DNA of 64,000 nucleotides from an uncultured Lachnospiraceae bacterium (lineage in GTDB: Bacteria > Bacillota > Clostridia > Lachnospirales > Lachnospiraceae). Location of the stretch: the NCBI GenBank assembly GCA_910579285.1, contig CAJTTT010000018.1:409-64408 (forward strand). Reading direction: 5' to 3'. Position numbers and translations under genes: made by a program. Below the pieces are notes generated by a model. The model was given only the letters and a program-made list of their open reading frames with translations. It searched no databases and was not told the DNA's origin. Below, in pieces: positions 42,847 to 51,813 of the stretch. Every line of letters begins with the position of its first letter. The first letter of the stretch is position 1.

Positions 42847-43908
42847 TTACTGATATTTCGCATACATGGAATGATCCAGACGGAACCTGTCGCTCTGATC
42901 GGGATATTTGTACCGCCTGATGTCCTGATCCTTCGGATAATCGAACCGGCCGGCGCACCTCATAATCACCGTCTTACACTCGGGACAGATGTCCGCGCTG
43001 ATGCTCTCAAACTGACGCACAAGCATATCGGGATCGGAGGAAGAGTTGGCCCAGTTCTCCCAGTGATCAGGGATCAGTACCTTTGCTTTAAGCGCCTTGC
43101 CAAGACGCGCGCCGTCATAGGGCGTCATCTTGTCGAAAGCTCCCGGCGCATTGTAGCCGATATCAAAAACCGCCACGTCAATGTCGTACTTCTGACCGAT
43201 TGCCACATAGGCATCATTATACCATGTATCACCCAGGAACAAAATATTTCCGGCAGAAGTCTTAAACAGGAACGAGCATGCCACATCTTCGTAGGGCTGT
43301 GCGTCGCCGTCCCCCGTCTTTGTGGCGCAGTCGTCATAGTTCATCAGAAACTCCACTTCCGCTCCCGGCAGTTTTATACTGTTCCCCACTTTTGCCGTTA
43401 CAATTCTCTCATCGGGCACCTCAAACTCTTTCAGTCTCTTTACCGTCTCCGGGGGCGCCACATAGACAGCATCCGTAGTTCCCATTGTGCCTTTCACCGT
43501 GTAGATGTCGCAGTGATCGTTGTGCACATGTGTGCAGAACACGCCGTCTACCCTGCTGAAAGAAAAGGGATCAATCACCTGGGGATTCAGCCGCAGCCAG
43601 TTCATGCTGGGCGCCCCGTTCTGCTTGCAAACGCCGCAGTAATCAATGGTCGTGTAATGGGAAGGTCCGCACCACTGGTCAATCAGGAAAATGCCGCCCT
43701 CATCTGTTTTCAGCACCCAGGAAGGGCCGCCGCACCACCAGAGGCTGACCGAACCTTTCGGCACTTCCATTGCCTCTATTTCCTTGTTCAAAAATGTCCC
43801 CCACTCAGGAAAGGCTTCCAGAATCCAGTCTTCCCTTGTGATCTCTCTGTTTGTGCGGATGTAAATGCCGGACACCAATCCTCTTCCATCTGTCTTTTCT
43901 ACGCTCAT
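42847..43908 (-). CDS. UlaG-type metallo-beta-lactamase-fold lactonase
   Basis: 353 residues, close to L-ascorbate-6-phosphate lactonase (UlaG). The metal motif is THVHNDHCDIY (HxHxDH). GNILFLGDTWYND and IPDHWENWANSSSDPDMLVR give later ligands and the C-terminal region typical of UlaG rather than of RNases or glyoxalases. A GGSVSLWWCGGPSWVLKTDE-like N-terminal strand (WWCGGPSW) fits the same group. It should open a sugar-acid lactone, possibly a phosphorylated one. An ABC importer here, instead of the ascorbate PTS, suggests the substrate differs from classical ula loci. A GGAGGAAAAAGG site precedes the ATG. It ends the importer operon, before the terminator at 42811. Confidence 0.85.
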   Translation of the reverse strand: MSVEKTDGRGLVSGIYIRTNREITREDWILEAFPEWGTFLNKEIEAMEVPKGSVSLWWCGGPSWVLKTDEGGIFLIDQWCGPSHYTTIDYCGVCKQNGAPSMNWLRLNPQVIDPFSFSRVDGVFCTHVHNDHCDIYTVKGTMGTTDAVYVAPPETVKRLKEFEVPDERIVTAKVGNSIKLPGAEVEFLMNYDDCATKTGDGDAQPYEDVACSFLFKTSAGNILFLGDTWYNDAYVAIGQKYDIDVAVFDIGYNAPGAFDKMTPYDGARLGKALKAKVLIPDHWENWANSSSDPDMLVRQFESISADICPECKTVIMRCAGRFDYPKDQDIRRYKYPDQSDRFRLDHSMYAKYQ

Positions 43909-44021
43909 CCTTTTTCCTCCTTTTCAAATCTCACTTTTCTTTCCGCATTTTTCCTCTTATCTGTGTTCCCTCTGCCGCCGAACTCTCTTTGCTTTGCGGC
44001 ATTTTCCACATCCTGTGCGGG

Positions 44022-45086
44022 TCACGCGCCGTCTCTTCCGTAAATGGTATACACGTCACTCTGTCTGTTAGCCGCACAGATATAGTCCTGCGTTCTGCCG
44101 GAGACTACCGTCACATTGGCCGGGCCCTTCCCCTCATCGACCAGATCTGCCCGGAGCGCGCCATCCCCGCCCATGTAAACCGCATACAGCTCCTTCCCCG
44201 CTCCCCGGAAACCCACAAGGAACAAGTTCTTTCCGTTCGCCTGCCCGCCGTAAATGGCGTGGCCAAAGGCATGTTCTCCCGGCAGTTCGTAGATGCTCTC
44301 CAGCCTGTCCTGCCTTCTTTTGCAGACGCGGAACCGATCTCCGTGAAACGGAGAAAGAATCCCGTATTCCAGCTCCCCGTCACCGTCGATATCCGTGACC
44401 ACCACATCACTGCACGGCTCCTCCAGAAGCGTTGTCATCTTCCATGCCGTTTCCCCGCTCTCCTCTGCCGGACGGATCTCCACGATGCCGGTTCTGCCCG
44501 CAATGAGCATCCGTTCTGCCTCCTCCCCGGGTACTTTTGTAAATCCGTGGTTCTGGAAAATCCCGTCCAGTATGGGCCGGAAATCAATCACATATTTCTT
44601 TTCCAGATCCAGCCTGCCCACATACACCGAACCAGGCGTGGACCAGTCTTCCGTAAAGTCCTTTTTCCTGCACAGAGAGCAAGCCGCCAGATAATAATTC
44701 CCAAAAGCCCTGACAATGTCTATGCGGTGGGCAAAGGGCAGAATACAGATCACCTTTTTCTCGTAGTCCGTTCCTTTCCGGGTGTTCCATACAATCTGCG
44801 CATTCTCCGACTGAAATACCGGGAAAAACTTCTCTATGGTCAGGAACTCTCCTCCCTTCCCCGGCACAGGGATGACACCCATACAGCCGCCGGGGCCGGA
44901 AAGCATCTCCTGCTCCTCCAGAGAATCCAGGTCGACCCTCACGGTCTTTCCCACATCCTGCGTCTCCGAGGCAAAAGCAGCCTGCCATTTCTCCTCTTCC
45001 CATACCCGGGAAGCCACATAGACACCGTCCAGCGGTTCTTCTTTGACAACCCGGTATTTCACTTCCCTTTTCGTCTCTGTTCCCAT
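44022..45086 (-). CDS. Uncharacterised FG-GAP/beta-propeller-like protein in the sugar operon
   Basis: 354 residues that I cannot assign to a named enzyme. The sequence is strand-rich throughout. It has a calcium-binding-like FG-GAP element (VVVTDIDGDGELEYGILSPF) and repeated blade-like pieces (YYLAACSLCRKKDF, MLIAGRTGIVEIRP, NLFLVGFRGAGKELYAVYMG), so a beta-propeller is likely. No signal peptide is seen; a cytoplasmic role with the sugar or sugar acid is possible. The start at 45086 follows GGAGGTCAGG; earlier in-frame ATGs at 45101-45116 lie in a poly-G-flanked leader. It sits between permease and UlaG-like gene in the same operon, so it probably works on the same substrate. Confidence 0.7.
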   Translation of the reverse strand: MGTETKREVKYRVVKEEPLDGVYVASRVWEEEKWQAAFASETQDVGKTVRVDLDSLEEQEMLSGPGGCMGVIPVPGKGGEFLTIEKFFPVFQSENAQIVWNTRKGTDYEKKVICILPFAHRIDIVRAFGNYYLAACSLCRKKDFTEDWSTPGSVYVGRLDLEKKYVIDFRPILDGIFQNHGFTKVPGEEAERMLIAGRTGIVEIRPAEESGETAWKMTTLLEEPCSDVVVTDIDGDGELEYGILSPFHGDRFRVCKRRQDRLESIYELPGEHAFGHAIYGGQANGKNLFLVGFRGAGKELYAVYMGGDGALRADLVDEGKGPANVTVVSGRTQDYICAANRQSDVYTIYGRDGA

Positions 45087-45115
45087 CCTGACCTCCATCC
45101 TTGTTCCCATCTGCA

Positions 45116-45125
45116 CCCCCCCCCC
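45116..45125 (-). repeat. Run of ten G (minus strand) before the propeller-like gene
   Basis: Ten identical bases (C on the plus strand) lie 30 bases upstream of the ATG at 45086 and 38 bases after the permease stop. In a genome this rich in mixed sequence such a tract is unusual. Runs of this kind change length by slippage and can vary expression. It is also a common place for sequencing error. Confidence 0.85.
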
Positions 45126-45163
45126 GCAGGATTTCTCATTCCTTTCCGCGGTATCGCAAACGT

Positions 45164-46123
45164 TTAATGACTGGCTTTGTCTCTGTTGTAGAGCAAAAGC
45201 AGGATAATGATAATACCGCCCTGTATCATCTGTCTGCCCGCCTCGGAGATATTGACAATCGTCAGAAAATCCACAAGCATGACCATGAGCATGACGCCTG
45301 CCAGCGTGCCCAGATAGCCGCCCCGTCCGCCGGTCACCGCCGTACCGCCGATTATGACGGCCGCAATCGAATTGTCATTGTAATCCACCCCTACGTCCAG
45401 ATAACTTGTCCCCGTGTAGCCCACCAGGAGAAATCCTGCAAAAATGGCGAGCACGGCGGATATGATATACACGATAAAATAAATCTTTGTCGTATTGATG
45501 CCGGAAAACCGTGCCGCCGTCTTATTCGCCCCCACCGCGAACACATTGCGCCCGAAGGTGGTCTTTTTCATCACAAAGATGGCGATGACAACAAGCACAA
45601 TCCAGATCAGGAAGACCCCTGTCACAACCCCGGTGCCCGCCGACCTGCACAGGCTGCTCATAAACGGAGAAGTTTTCCCCTTAGGCGCCCCCTGGGTATA
45701 GATCATAAAAACGCCTTCTATGACAGAGCTCATGCCGAGTGTCATAATAAACGGATCCAGCTTCAGATACCGTATGCCAAAACCGTTTCCGGCGCCGATG
45801 AGTATGCCTGCCAGCAGGATGATGACAAAAGCCTTTCCCAGATTGGCATCGCTCCCCATCAGGATCTGCGCTCCCAGAACATTGCCAAGCGTAATCGTGT
45901 TGGCAACGGAAAGGTCAATGTCCCCGAGCAGAATGGCAAAGGTCTGGCCGATCGCCGCGATCCCAAGAAAGGACGCTGTCTTCAAAAGTCCCGACATATG
46001 GGCGCGCTGCAGATAGCCCGGCGATGCAATCACTGCCACCGTGAACATGACCGCCAGAATGATATACACAAAATATTCCGGCTTTCTCAGATTTTCTTTG
46101 ATATGTAACACTTTTGTCTCCAT
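45164..46123 (-). CDS. Sugar ABC importer permease (RbsC-like), second of two
   Basis: 319 residues. It has eight to ten membrane segments of the BPD_transp_2 family. FAILLGDIDLSVANTITLGN, LKLDPFIMTLGMSSVIEG, VFAVGANKTAARFSGINT and AAVIIGGTAVTGGRGGYLGT are the family signatures, including the EAA-like GANxxAA loop that docks with the ATPase. AGGGGGC precedes the ATG. It follows the first permease by nine bases. Two different permeases imply a heterodimeric pore, as in the YtfT-YjfF system, rather than the RbsC homodimer. Confidence 0.93.
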   Translation of the reverse strand: METKVLHIKENLRKPEYFVYIILAVMFTVAVIASPGYLQRAHMSGLLKTASFLGIAAIGQTFAILLGDIDLSVANTITLGNVLGAQILMGSDANLGKAFVIILLAGILIGAGNGFGIRYLKLDPFIMTLGMSSVIEGVFMIYTQGAPKGKTSPFMSSLCRSAGTGVVTGVFLIWIVLVVIAIFVMKKTTFGRNVFAVGANKTAARFSGINTTKIYFIVYIISAVLAIFAGFLLVGYTGTSYLDVGVDYNDNSIAAVIIGGTAVTGGRGGYLGTLAGVMLMVMLVDFLTIVNISEAGRQMIQGGIIIILLLLYNRDKASH

Positions 46124-46132
46124 ATATGCCCC

Positions 46133-47101
46133 CTAACGATTCACATTTTTCAAAGAACCAAGCGCCAGCGCCGCTATGATGATGATGCCCTGCAGCAGAA
46201 ACTGGAAATAGGAAGAAATGCCGAGAAGGTTCAACATATTGTTAATCAGCGTGAGAATCACAACTCCTGCAAGCGTACCGAGCACATCTCCCACGGCCCC
46301 TGAAAATACGGCTCCTCCGATGATGCTGGATGCGATGGCCCGCAGGGAATAACTGGAACCGATCGTGGGATCGCCGGAATACATATAGGCCGCCAGAAAA
46401 ACGCCGCCCACAGCGCTCAAAAGCCCCGCCAGCATATGCGCTATGATCTTTGTCCTCACGGCGTCAATGCCTGTTGCGTATGCCGCCGCATAGTTTCCTC
46501 CCACAGCCCGGATTTTTCTGCCAAGGGGCGTCTGATTCAACACCGCTCTGACGATCACCAGCACAATCAGCAGCAGGAAAAATACCACCGGGATTCCATA
46601 GAACTTCCCTCTCAGAAATTTGGCGAACCCTTTGTGAATGCTGCCGCCCGGCATGGGAAGCAGATACAGCGCAATGCCCCCATACACGGTGGACATGGAA
46701 AGGGTAACGATCAGAGCCGCCAGCCGGAAACGTCCGATCAGAATGCCGTTGATCAGGCCGCAGACCATACCCGTCACAAGGGCTGCCGCCACACCCGTCA
46801 CCCATCCCAAAGGTTCATCCGGCTTCATCAGAACAATGCATACGCAGTTGCTAAGAGACAATATCATGCCGAGAGAAATATCAATCCCGTGGGTCAGAAG
46901 ACAGATTGTCTGTCCAAAGGAGACCATCACAAGGGGAAATGCGGTGTATATGACATTGGACAGGTTTCTGCCGGTAAAAAAGCTGTCGTCAAACATCCCG
47001 ATGAAAACCATGAAGAGCACGAGAAACAGATACGCCATGATTACCCCGGAATATTTATATTTGAATTTTTCCTCTTTCATAAGTTTCAGAACTTTTGTCA
47101 T
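46133..47101 (-). CDS. Sugar ABC importer permease (RbsC-like), first of two
   Basis: 322 residues. It is the partner of the permease that follows. Family signatures are TICLLTHGIDISLGMILSLS, FRLAALIVTLSMSTVYGG, IRAVGGNYAAAYATGIDA and SSIIGGAVFSGAVGDVLGTL. The start at 47101 is chosen for GGAGGTAACT just before the ATG; longer frames overlap the ATPase gene stop at 47127. It should form half of the membrane channel for an aldose or sugar acid. Confidence 0.93.
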   Translation of the reverse strand: MTKVLKLMKEEKFKYKYSGVIMAYLFLVLFMVFIGMFDDSFFTGRNLSNVIYTAFPLVMVSFGQTICLLTHGIDISLGMILSLSNCVCIVLMKPDEPLGWVTGVAAALVTGMVCGLINGILIGRFRLAALIVTLSMSTVYGGIALYLLPMPGGSIHKGFAKFLRGKFYGIPVVFFLLLIVLVIVRAVLNQTPLGRKIRAVGGNYAAAYATGIDAVRTKIIAHMLAGLLSAVGGVFLAAYMYSGDPTIGSSYSLRAIASSIIGGAVFSGAVGDVLGTLAGVVILTLINNMLNLLGISSYFQFLLQGIIIIAALALGSLKNVNR

Positions 47102-47126
47102 AGTTACCTCCATGTCAGCCATGCGT

Positions 47127-48617
47127 TCACACCGAAATACCCATAGCGCACCGCATAATGTTTTCCTCTGTGATATCCTCACCCTCCAGGATCTGCGTAA
47201 CCGCCCCTTCGTACATAACAGCCACCCGGTTGGACATGCCGATGACTTCCATCATGTCACTGGAACACATAATAACTGCCGTTCCCTGTTTTGCCAGATT
47301 TTTCATAATATTGTAGAACTCGTTTTTTGCCTCCACGTCAATTCCCCTCGTGGGTTCGTGGAACAGTATCACATCCGGGTCAATTCCAAGCTCCTTGCCT
47401 AGCACCACCTTCTGCTGATTGCCGCCGCTTAAGCTGGATGCCGGGTTGTTTACGTTAAATACCTTGATGGACAGGGATTTCACGGAATGGTCTATGTACG
47501 CCTTCTCCTGAGATGCGCTGATCACGCCCATTCTCGCCCGCCGTCCCAGACTGCAGAGTGCCAGATTGTCCCGGACAGGCAGTCCCAGCATAAGTCCCTC
47601 GGTCTTTCTGTCTGAGGGCACAAGCGCAATTTTGTTTTTCAGGGCAGCCTTCGCATTCTTCACTTTAATCTCCCGGCCTTTCATCCGTATCTCCCCCTTT
47701 TCGAGAGGGTACAGGCCGCTTATGGCGTTCATCAACTCTGTCTGCCCGTGTCCCTGGAGTCCCGCAATCCCGAGTATCTCTCCCTTTTTGACCGCAAAGG
47801 AGACTTGCTGCAGCGCTTTTCCCGTCAGTTCTTTCACCTCAAAAAGCACTTCCTCTGTGATCTGTGTATTCTTTGTCGGGAAAATATTCTGCAAGGACCG
47901 CCCTACCATCATGCGGATCAGCTCATCCGTATCGATCTCGCTCACCAACTTTGTGTCCACCCGCTCGCCGTCCTTAAATACCGTGACCCGGTCACCGATC
48001 TCAAACACTTCCTCCAGTCTGTGGGAAATGAAAATAATCGTCTTTCCTTTCTCGATCAGGTTTCTCACGATCTGGAAGAGTTTCTCCACCTCTTTTCTGG
48101 CGAGGGCGGATGTGGGTTCGTCCAGAATAATCAGTTCCGGGTCGTGGAGCAGTATTTTGATGATCTCCACCATCTGCTGCTGCGCCACTGTCAGCTTGCA
48201 CACGATGGCATCCAGATCAATCGTTATGCCGTACTGCTCCATAACCGTCTCCGCCTGCCTGCGGATCTTTTTGCGGTCCACAACGCCAAACCTGACCGGC
48301 TCCATATTCAGGAAGAGATTCTCCTCCACCGTCATTTCCCCCACCAGCGTCAATTCCTGGAAGACCATAGCGATTCCCATATCCTGGGACTGTCTGGGCG
48401 TCCTGATTTTTACTTTCTCCCCTTTCAGGCAGATTTCTCCTCTGTCCGCCTCAAACAGTCCCGCCAGTATTTTCAGGATGGTGCTCTTACCGGCCCCGTT
48501 TTCTCCTGCCAGCACATGCACCTCACCTCTGTTGCAGGCAAAATCGACATCCGTCAGCGCTTTACAGCCTCCAAAACTTTTATAGATACCTGACATGCGT
48601 AAGATTTCTTCTGCCAT
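47127..48617 (-). CDS. Sugar ABC importer ATPase (RbsA/MglA-like)
   Basis: 496 residues with two nucleotide-binding halves. The first has Walker A GENGAGKST, signature LTVAQQQMVEI and Walker B LIILDEPTSAL. The second has a degenerate P-loop (GLQGHGQTEL), a strong signature SLSGGNQQKVVLGK and ILFHEPTRGIDVEA. This asymmetry is normal for the RbsA/MglA family. The start at 48617 has GGAGGAAAAC upstream; an ATG at 48629 abuts that site. It powers the two permeases downstream, 25 bases away. Confidence 0.95.
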   Translation of the reverse strand: MAEEILRMSGIYKSFGGCKALTDVDFACNRGEVHVLAGENGAGKSTILKILAGLFEADRGEICLKGEKVKIRTPRQSQDMGIAMVFQELTLVGEMTVEENLFLNMEPVRFGVVDRKKIRRQAETVMEQYGITIDLDAIVCKLTVAQQQMVEIIKILLHDPELIILDEPTSALARKEVEKLFQIVRNLIEKGKTIIFISHRLEEVFEIGDRVTVFKDGERVDTKLVSEIDTDELIRMMVGRSLQNIFPTKNTQITEEVLFEVKELTGKALQQVSFAVKKGEILGIAGLQGHGQTELMNAISGLYPLEKGEIRMKGREIKVKNAKAALKNKIALVPSDRKTEGLMLGLPVRDNLALCSLGRRARMGVISASQEKAYIDHSVKSLSIKVFNVNNPASSLSGGNQQKVVLGKELGIDPDVILFHEPTRGIDVEAKNEFYNIMKNLAKQGTAVIMCSSDMMEVIGMSNRVAVMYEGAVTQILEGEDITEENIMRCAMGISV

Positions 48618-48643
48618 GTTTTCCTCCATCCGAGTCTCTTTGT

Positions 48644-49852
48644 CTAATTTCCGGCCTCTTCACCGAACAGCTCCTGCAGCTTTTCTTCCGGCAGTTCCGT
48701 GGGCGCCCAGAAACTGTCTGACAGATCCATCCTCACAAACTCCTCCAGCGTCTCGTTGGTCACGAAATTCACGGTCAGCGTATTGTCCTTTTTGATGTTC
48801 AGTCCTTCCAGCGCATCAATGCCAAGCCGGAGAGCCATTGCCCCGCTCGTATTGGGAGAGATCGGTGCAATTGCCTGGAATCCCTGGTCTACTCTGTCAT
48901 GCCACACCTTCAGATAACCGTTGTTCGCCTCTCCGCACATGGGAACCAGTTCCCGTCCTGCCTCCTCAAAAGCGTCTATGGCGCCTCTTGTCATCGCGCC
49001 GCCAAGGGAGAGAACGCCGTCGATCTCGGGATATGCGGAAAGCATACTTTCCACAGCCGCCTTTGCCTTTGCGTAGTCATTGTCACAATAAGATTCCGCA
49101 ATGATCTCCATATCAGGGTACTGGGCGATGACATTCTTCGCGCCGTTCACGCGTTTCTCCGCATTGTCCGTGCCTGCCTGTCCCGCAATCAGGATGATCT
49201 TTCCTTTGCCGCCGAGCTGGTCCGCCAGCCACTGCGCGTCCACCCTGCCAAACTCCTCATTGTCGAGAATCAGTTTTGCTGTCAAGTCGTCCGTATCCAC
49301 GGCACAGTCAAAGTTCACAACAGCCACGCCTGCCTCCATCGCATCTTCCACTGCCGGTACGAGAGCGGAAGCGGACGCCGCCGTGAGGCAGATCAGATCC
49401 ACATCCTTTGTCACCAGATCCGCCATGTCGGATACCTGCTGTGACACATCACCGTCAGAGTTTGTCACATAATATTCACTGATGATGCCCTGCTCCTTGT
49501 ACAGCTCGCACTGATGGATAAATGTCTCCTGCATTTCCACCCGCCATGTGTTTGCGAGGGAAAAGTTGCAGAGCGCCACCTTGTAGCCCTGGTTGTTCGG
49601 CTTCACATTGCCTGCCGTCTCCGGCGTAATCAGTTCATCGGATGTTTCCGCAGTCTCTGTCTCCGCGGCGGGCGCTTCCGCTTCCGCTGTTTCCGGGGCG
49701 CTCTCCGTCTCCTGTGTGTTCTCCGCCTCCACTGCAGGTGTCTCCTCTGCAGCCGGCGCGGGTGTCTTTTCTCCTCCGCATCCTGCCAGTATGCCGGTCA
49801 GCAGCGCTGCTGTCATACCCAGACTTATCAGTTTCTTCACGCTCTTTTTCAT
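48644..49852 (-). CDS. Sugar-binding lipoprotein of the ABC importer
   Basis: 402 residues. The signal peptide ends in the lipobox LAGC (residues 22-25), so the protein is lipid-anchored outside the membrane. A Glu/Ala/Thr-rich linker of about 45 residues (EAENTQETESAPETAEAEAP) precedes the type 1 binding fold (GYKVALCNFSLANTWRVEMQ, DLICLTAASASALVPAVEDA, IDGVLSLGGAMTRGAIDAFE). It binds the sugar for the RbsA-like ATPase and permeases. It is the first gene of the importer operon, with the promoter at 49888-49946. AGGAGGTAGC precedes the ATG. Confidence 0.94.
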   Translation of the reverse strand: MKKSVKKLISLGMTAALLTGILAGCGGEKTPAPAAEETPAVEAENTQETESAPETAEAEAPAAETETAETSDELITPETAGNVKPNNQGYKVALCNFSLANTWRVEMQETFIHQCELYKEQGIISEYYVTNSDGDVSQQVSDMADLVTKDVDLICLTAASASALVPAVEDAMEAGVAVVNFDCAVDTDDLTAKLILDNEEFGRVDAQWLADQLGGKGKIILIAGQAGTDNAEKRVNGAKNVIAQYPDMEIIAESYCDNDYAKAKAAVESMLSAYPEIDGVLSLGGAMTRGAIDAFEEAGRELVPMCGEANNGYLKVWHDRVDQGFQAIAPISPNTSGAMALRLGIDALEGLNIKKDNTLTVNFVTNETLEEFVRMDLSDSFWAPTELPEEKLQELFGEEAGN

Positions 49853-49887
49853 ATGCTACCTCCTGTCAATTTATTTTTGATACTCCC

Positions 49888-49946
49888 ATTATAGGTTTTC
49901 CCTCCAGAACGGAATATGCAACAATCTCAGATTTTTCTCTAATCTG
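49888..49946 (-). promoter_or_regulatory. Regulated promoter of the sugar importer operon
   Basis: On the minus strand a perfect TATAAT lies at 49888-49893, but no good -35 box stands 17 bases upstream. An inverted repeat CAGATT-n7-AATCTG (49928-49946) lies about 40 bases upstream of the -10. A weak -35 with an upstream site is what an AraC-type activator needs, so the YesN-like regulator at 38.4 kb is a plausible partner. That link is inference. Confidence 0.5.
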
Positions 49947-49962
49947 ATAAGAATACGGACAC

Positions 49963-49998
49963 AAAAAAGACGGCACAGGAAACCTTTCCCATACCGTC
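49963..49998 (-). terminator. Terminator after the chemoreceptor gene
   Basis: On the minus strand GACGG pairs with CCGTC, with GGAAA/TTTCC nested inside, and the second arm is followed by TTTTTTGT. It lies about 30 bases past the MCP stop and upstream of the importer promoter. Confidence 0.8.
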
Positions 49999-50028
49999 TG
50001 TCAGTAACTCTATGAACCGGCCGAATGT

Positions 50029-51708
50029 CTAGCCCCGAAGCTGGAAATGCCGCACTGCCGCCTGCAGTCTCTCCGCATGGTGGCGCAGCTCCTGCGCGGA
50101 GGAAGCCGACTCCTCCGCCGTGTTGGCATTGGTCTGCACAACCGCGGAGATATTTTCCATTCCCTCCGTCAGCTGGCTTAAGGATTCCGCCTGCTGTTTG
50201 GCAGAATCTGCAATGTGTTCCACCAGCTCAGCCGACTGTCTGGAACTGGAAACCACATTGGTAAGCGCCGTCATGGTTTCCCCGGACAGGGAAGTGCCAT
50301 ACTGGACAAGCTGGACCGAATTGACAATCAGATCCGTAATATTCTTGGCAGACTCCGCGCTCTTGGCGGCAAGCTGCTGCACTTCGTTCGCAACCACCGC
50401 AAACCCTTTTCCTGCGGCTCCGACCCTGGCTGCCTCAACGGAAGCGTTCAACGCCAGAATGTTGGTCTGGAATGAAATATCTTCTATGGTCTTGATGATA
50501 CCGCTGATCTGATCCGACGATTCCGAAATATCGGCGATTGCAGATGACAGCGCATCCATTTTCTGACTGCACACGGCAAGCTGGCTCTCCGTCTCCACTG
50601 CCGATTTGCGGGCATTGTCCGCATCCTTGGAAGTGCGTTTCACCTGCCCGGAAATATCCTGAATGCCGGCAGAGAGTTCTTCCACAGCGGCCGCCTGCTG
50701 AACCGCGCCGTCGGACAGGGTCTGTGCGCTGACAGCCATCCGCTCGGACCTGTCGGAAACCTTCCCGGCGGTCTGGTGAATCCGGCTTAAAGCGTCATTG
50801 AGCCCGTCCAGAATCTGGCGCATGGCATCCTGTATCGGTAAAAACTCTCCACGGTAACTGCTGTCGATGGACAGGTTCATATTGCCCTGCGCCATCTCTG
50901 AAAGCTTATTGTCAATATCCGAGATATATTTTCTCAGTTCTCCCTTTGTCTCATGGATGGAAGCTACCAGCATACCAATCTCTGACGTGTCGGAACGAAA
51001 ACCAAACTCTGCCGAAAGATTTCCCTGGGAAATTTCTCCCATCTGGTCGCGCACGGCGATGACAGGGCGCAAAATCTTCCTGCGTATCACCCACATACTG
51101 ATCAGCTGGAGCGTGCCCACCATAGCCAGGGCAATCACCATCAGAAACTGGATCATGCTGCTGGAATGGGTGAGTGCATCCACCTCCTGGAGGGTTCTCG
51201 CATCCAGAGTTGCCAAAAACTGTTCCTTCAATGCATTAATCTTTGTGATGGAATCCTTGTACTCCTCACCGTAAACATAGTCGACAGCGGCGCTCTGTTC
51301 ACCGGCCTGTACCTGCTTCATCGCCTGTTCCTCCAGGGGAACCAGCTGGTTTGAGAGGCCGTACATATCGTCAATCATCTTCTGCTCTTCGTTCGTGATG
51401 CCGATTTCCTGCATGGCCGCCACACCGATATCCCGGTTTTTCAGGGTGTTGACTTCGTTCCAGTAATTGTCATAATGCTCCTGATTCCCGGTGGATGCGT
51501 AGGCGCGCACTTCGTTGGTCAGATAGGCGGAACCGTTCATAAAACGGTTGGCATTATAGGTCAGCTCAAAGCGGTCCTCGTTTGCACTTTCCAACTGCCG
51601 GCTTACATCACTGTATGTAACCAGGAGCACCAGCATAAACAGCAGCGCGCAGATCGAGCCGACATTCAGAATCGTTGTCAGCGTTGATTGATTTATTGCT
51701 TTTTTCAT
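50029..51708 (-). CDS. Methyl-accepting chemotaxis protein
   Basis: 559 residues. Two membrane segments (LNVGSICALLFMLVLLVTYS and MIQFLMVIALAMVGTLQLIS) flank a helical sensor of about 150 residues. HAMP follows (RRKILRPVIAVRDQM), then the long signalling coiled coil. The highly conserved tip is present (DISFQTNILALNASVEAARV, GFAVVANEVQQLAAKS). It should control a CheA kinase, so the organism is probably motile. No other che genes are in the window. The ligand is unknown. The promoter is upstream at about 51.75 kb and the gene stands alone. Confidence 0.95.
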   Translation of the reverse strand: MKKAINQSTLTTILNVGSICALLFMLVLLVTYSDVSRQLESANEDRFELTYNANRFMNGSAYLTNEVRAYASTGNQEHYDNYWNEVNTLKNRDIGVAAMQEIGITNEEQKMIDDMYGLSNQLVPLEEQAMKQVQAGEQSAAVDYVYGEEYKDSITKINALKEQFLATLDARTLQEVDALTHSSSMIQFLMVIALAMVGTLQLISMWVIRRKILRPVIAVRDQMGEISQGNLSAEFGFRSDTSEIGMLVASIHETKGELRKYISDIDNKLSEMAQGNMNLSIDSSYRGEFLPIQDAMRQILDGLNDALSRIHQTAGKVSDRSERMAVSAQTLSDGAVQQAAAVEELSAGIQDISGQVKRTSKDADNARKSAVETESQLAVCSQKMDALSSAIADISESSDQISGIIKTIEDISFQTNILALNASVEAARVGAAGKGFAVVANEVQQLAAKSAESAKNITDLIVNSVQLVQYGTSLSGETMTALTNVVSSSRQSAELVEHIADSAKQQAESLSQLTEGMENISAVVQTNANTAEESASSAQELRHHAERLQAAVRHFQLRG

Positions 51709-51813
51709 TCTTTATAACCATACCTTTCCGCCTCAAAGGCTCCAAATATACTTAAAAGATAGTATTGCCAAGATCATAGCATAAATGGACGCGCATAGCA
51801 AGCTGTTCACTCC

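Noticed and set aside
42775..45167. Long plus-strand frames opposite UlaG and the propeller-like gene
   Set aside because: They overlap each other and real genes on the minus strand with good ribosome sites.
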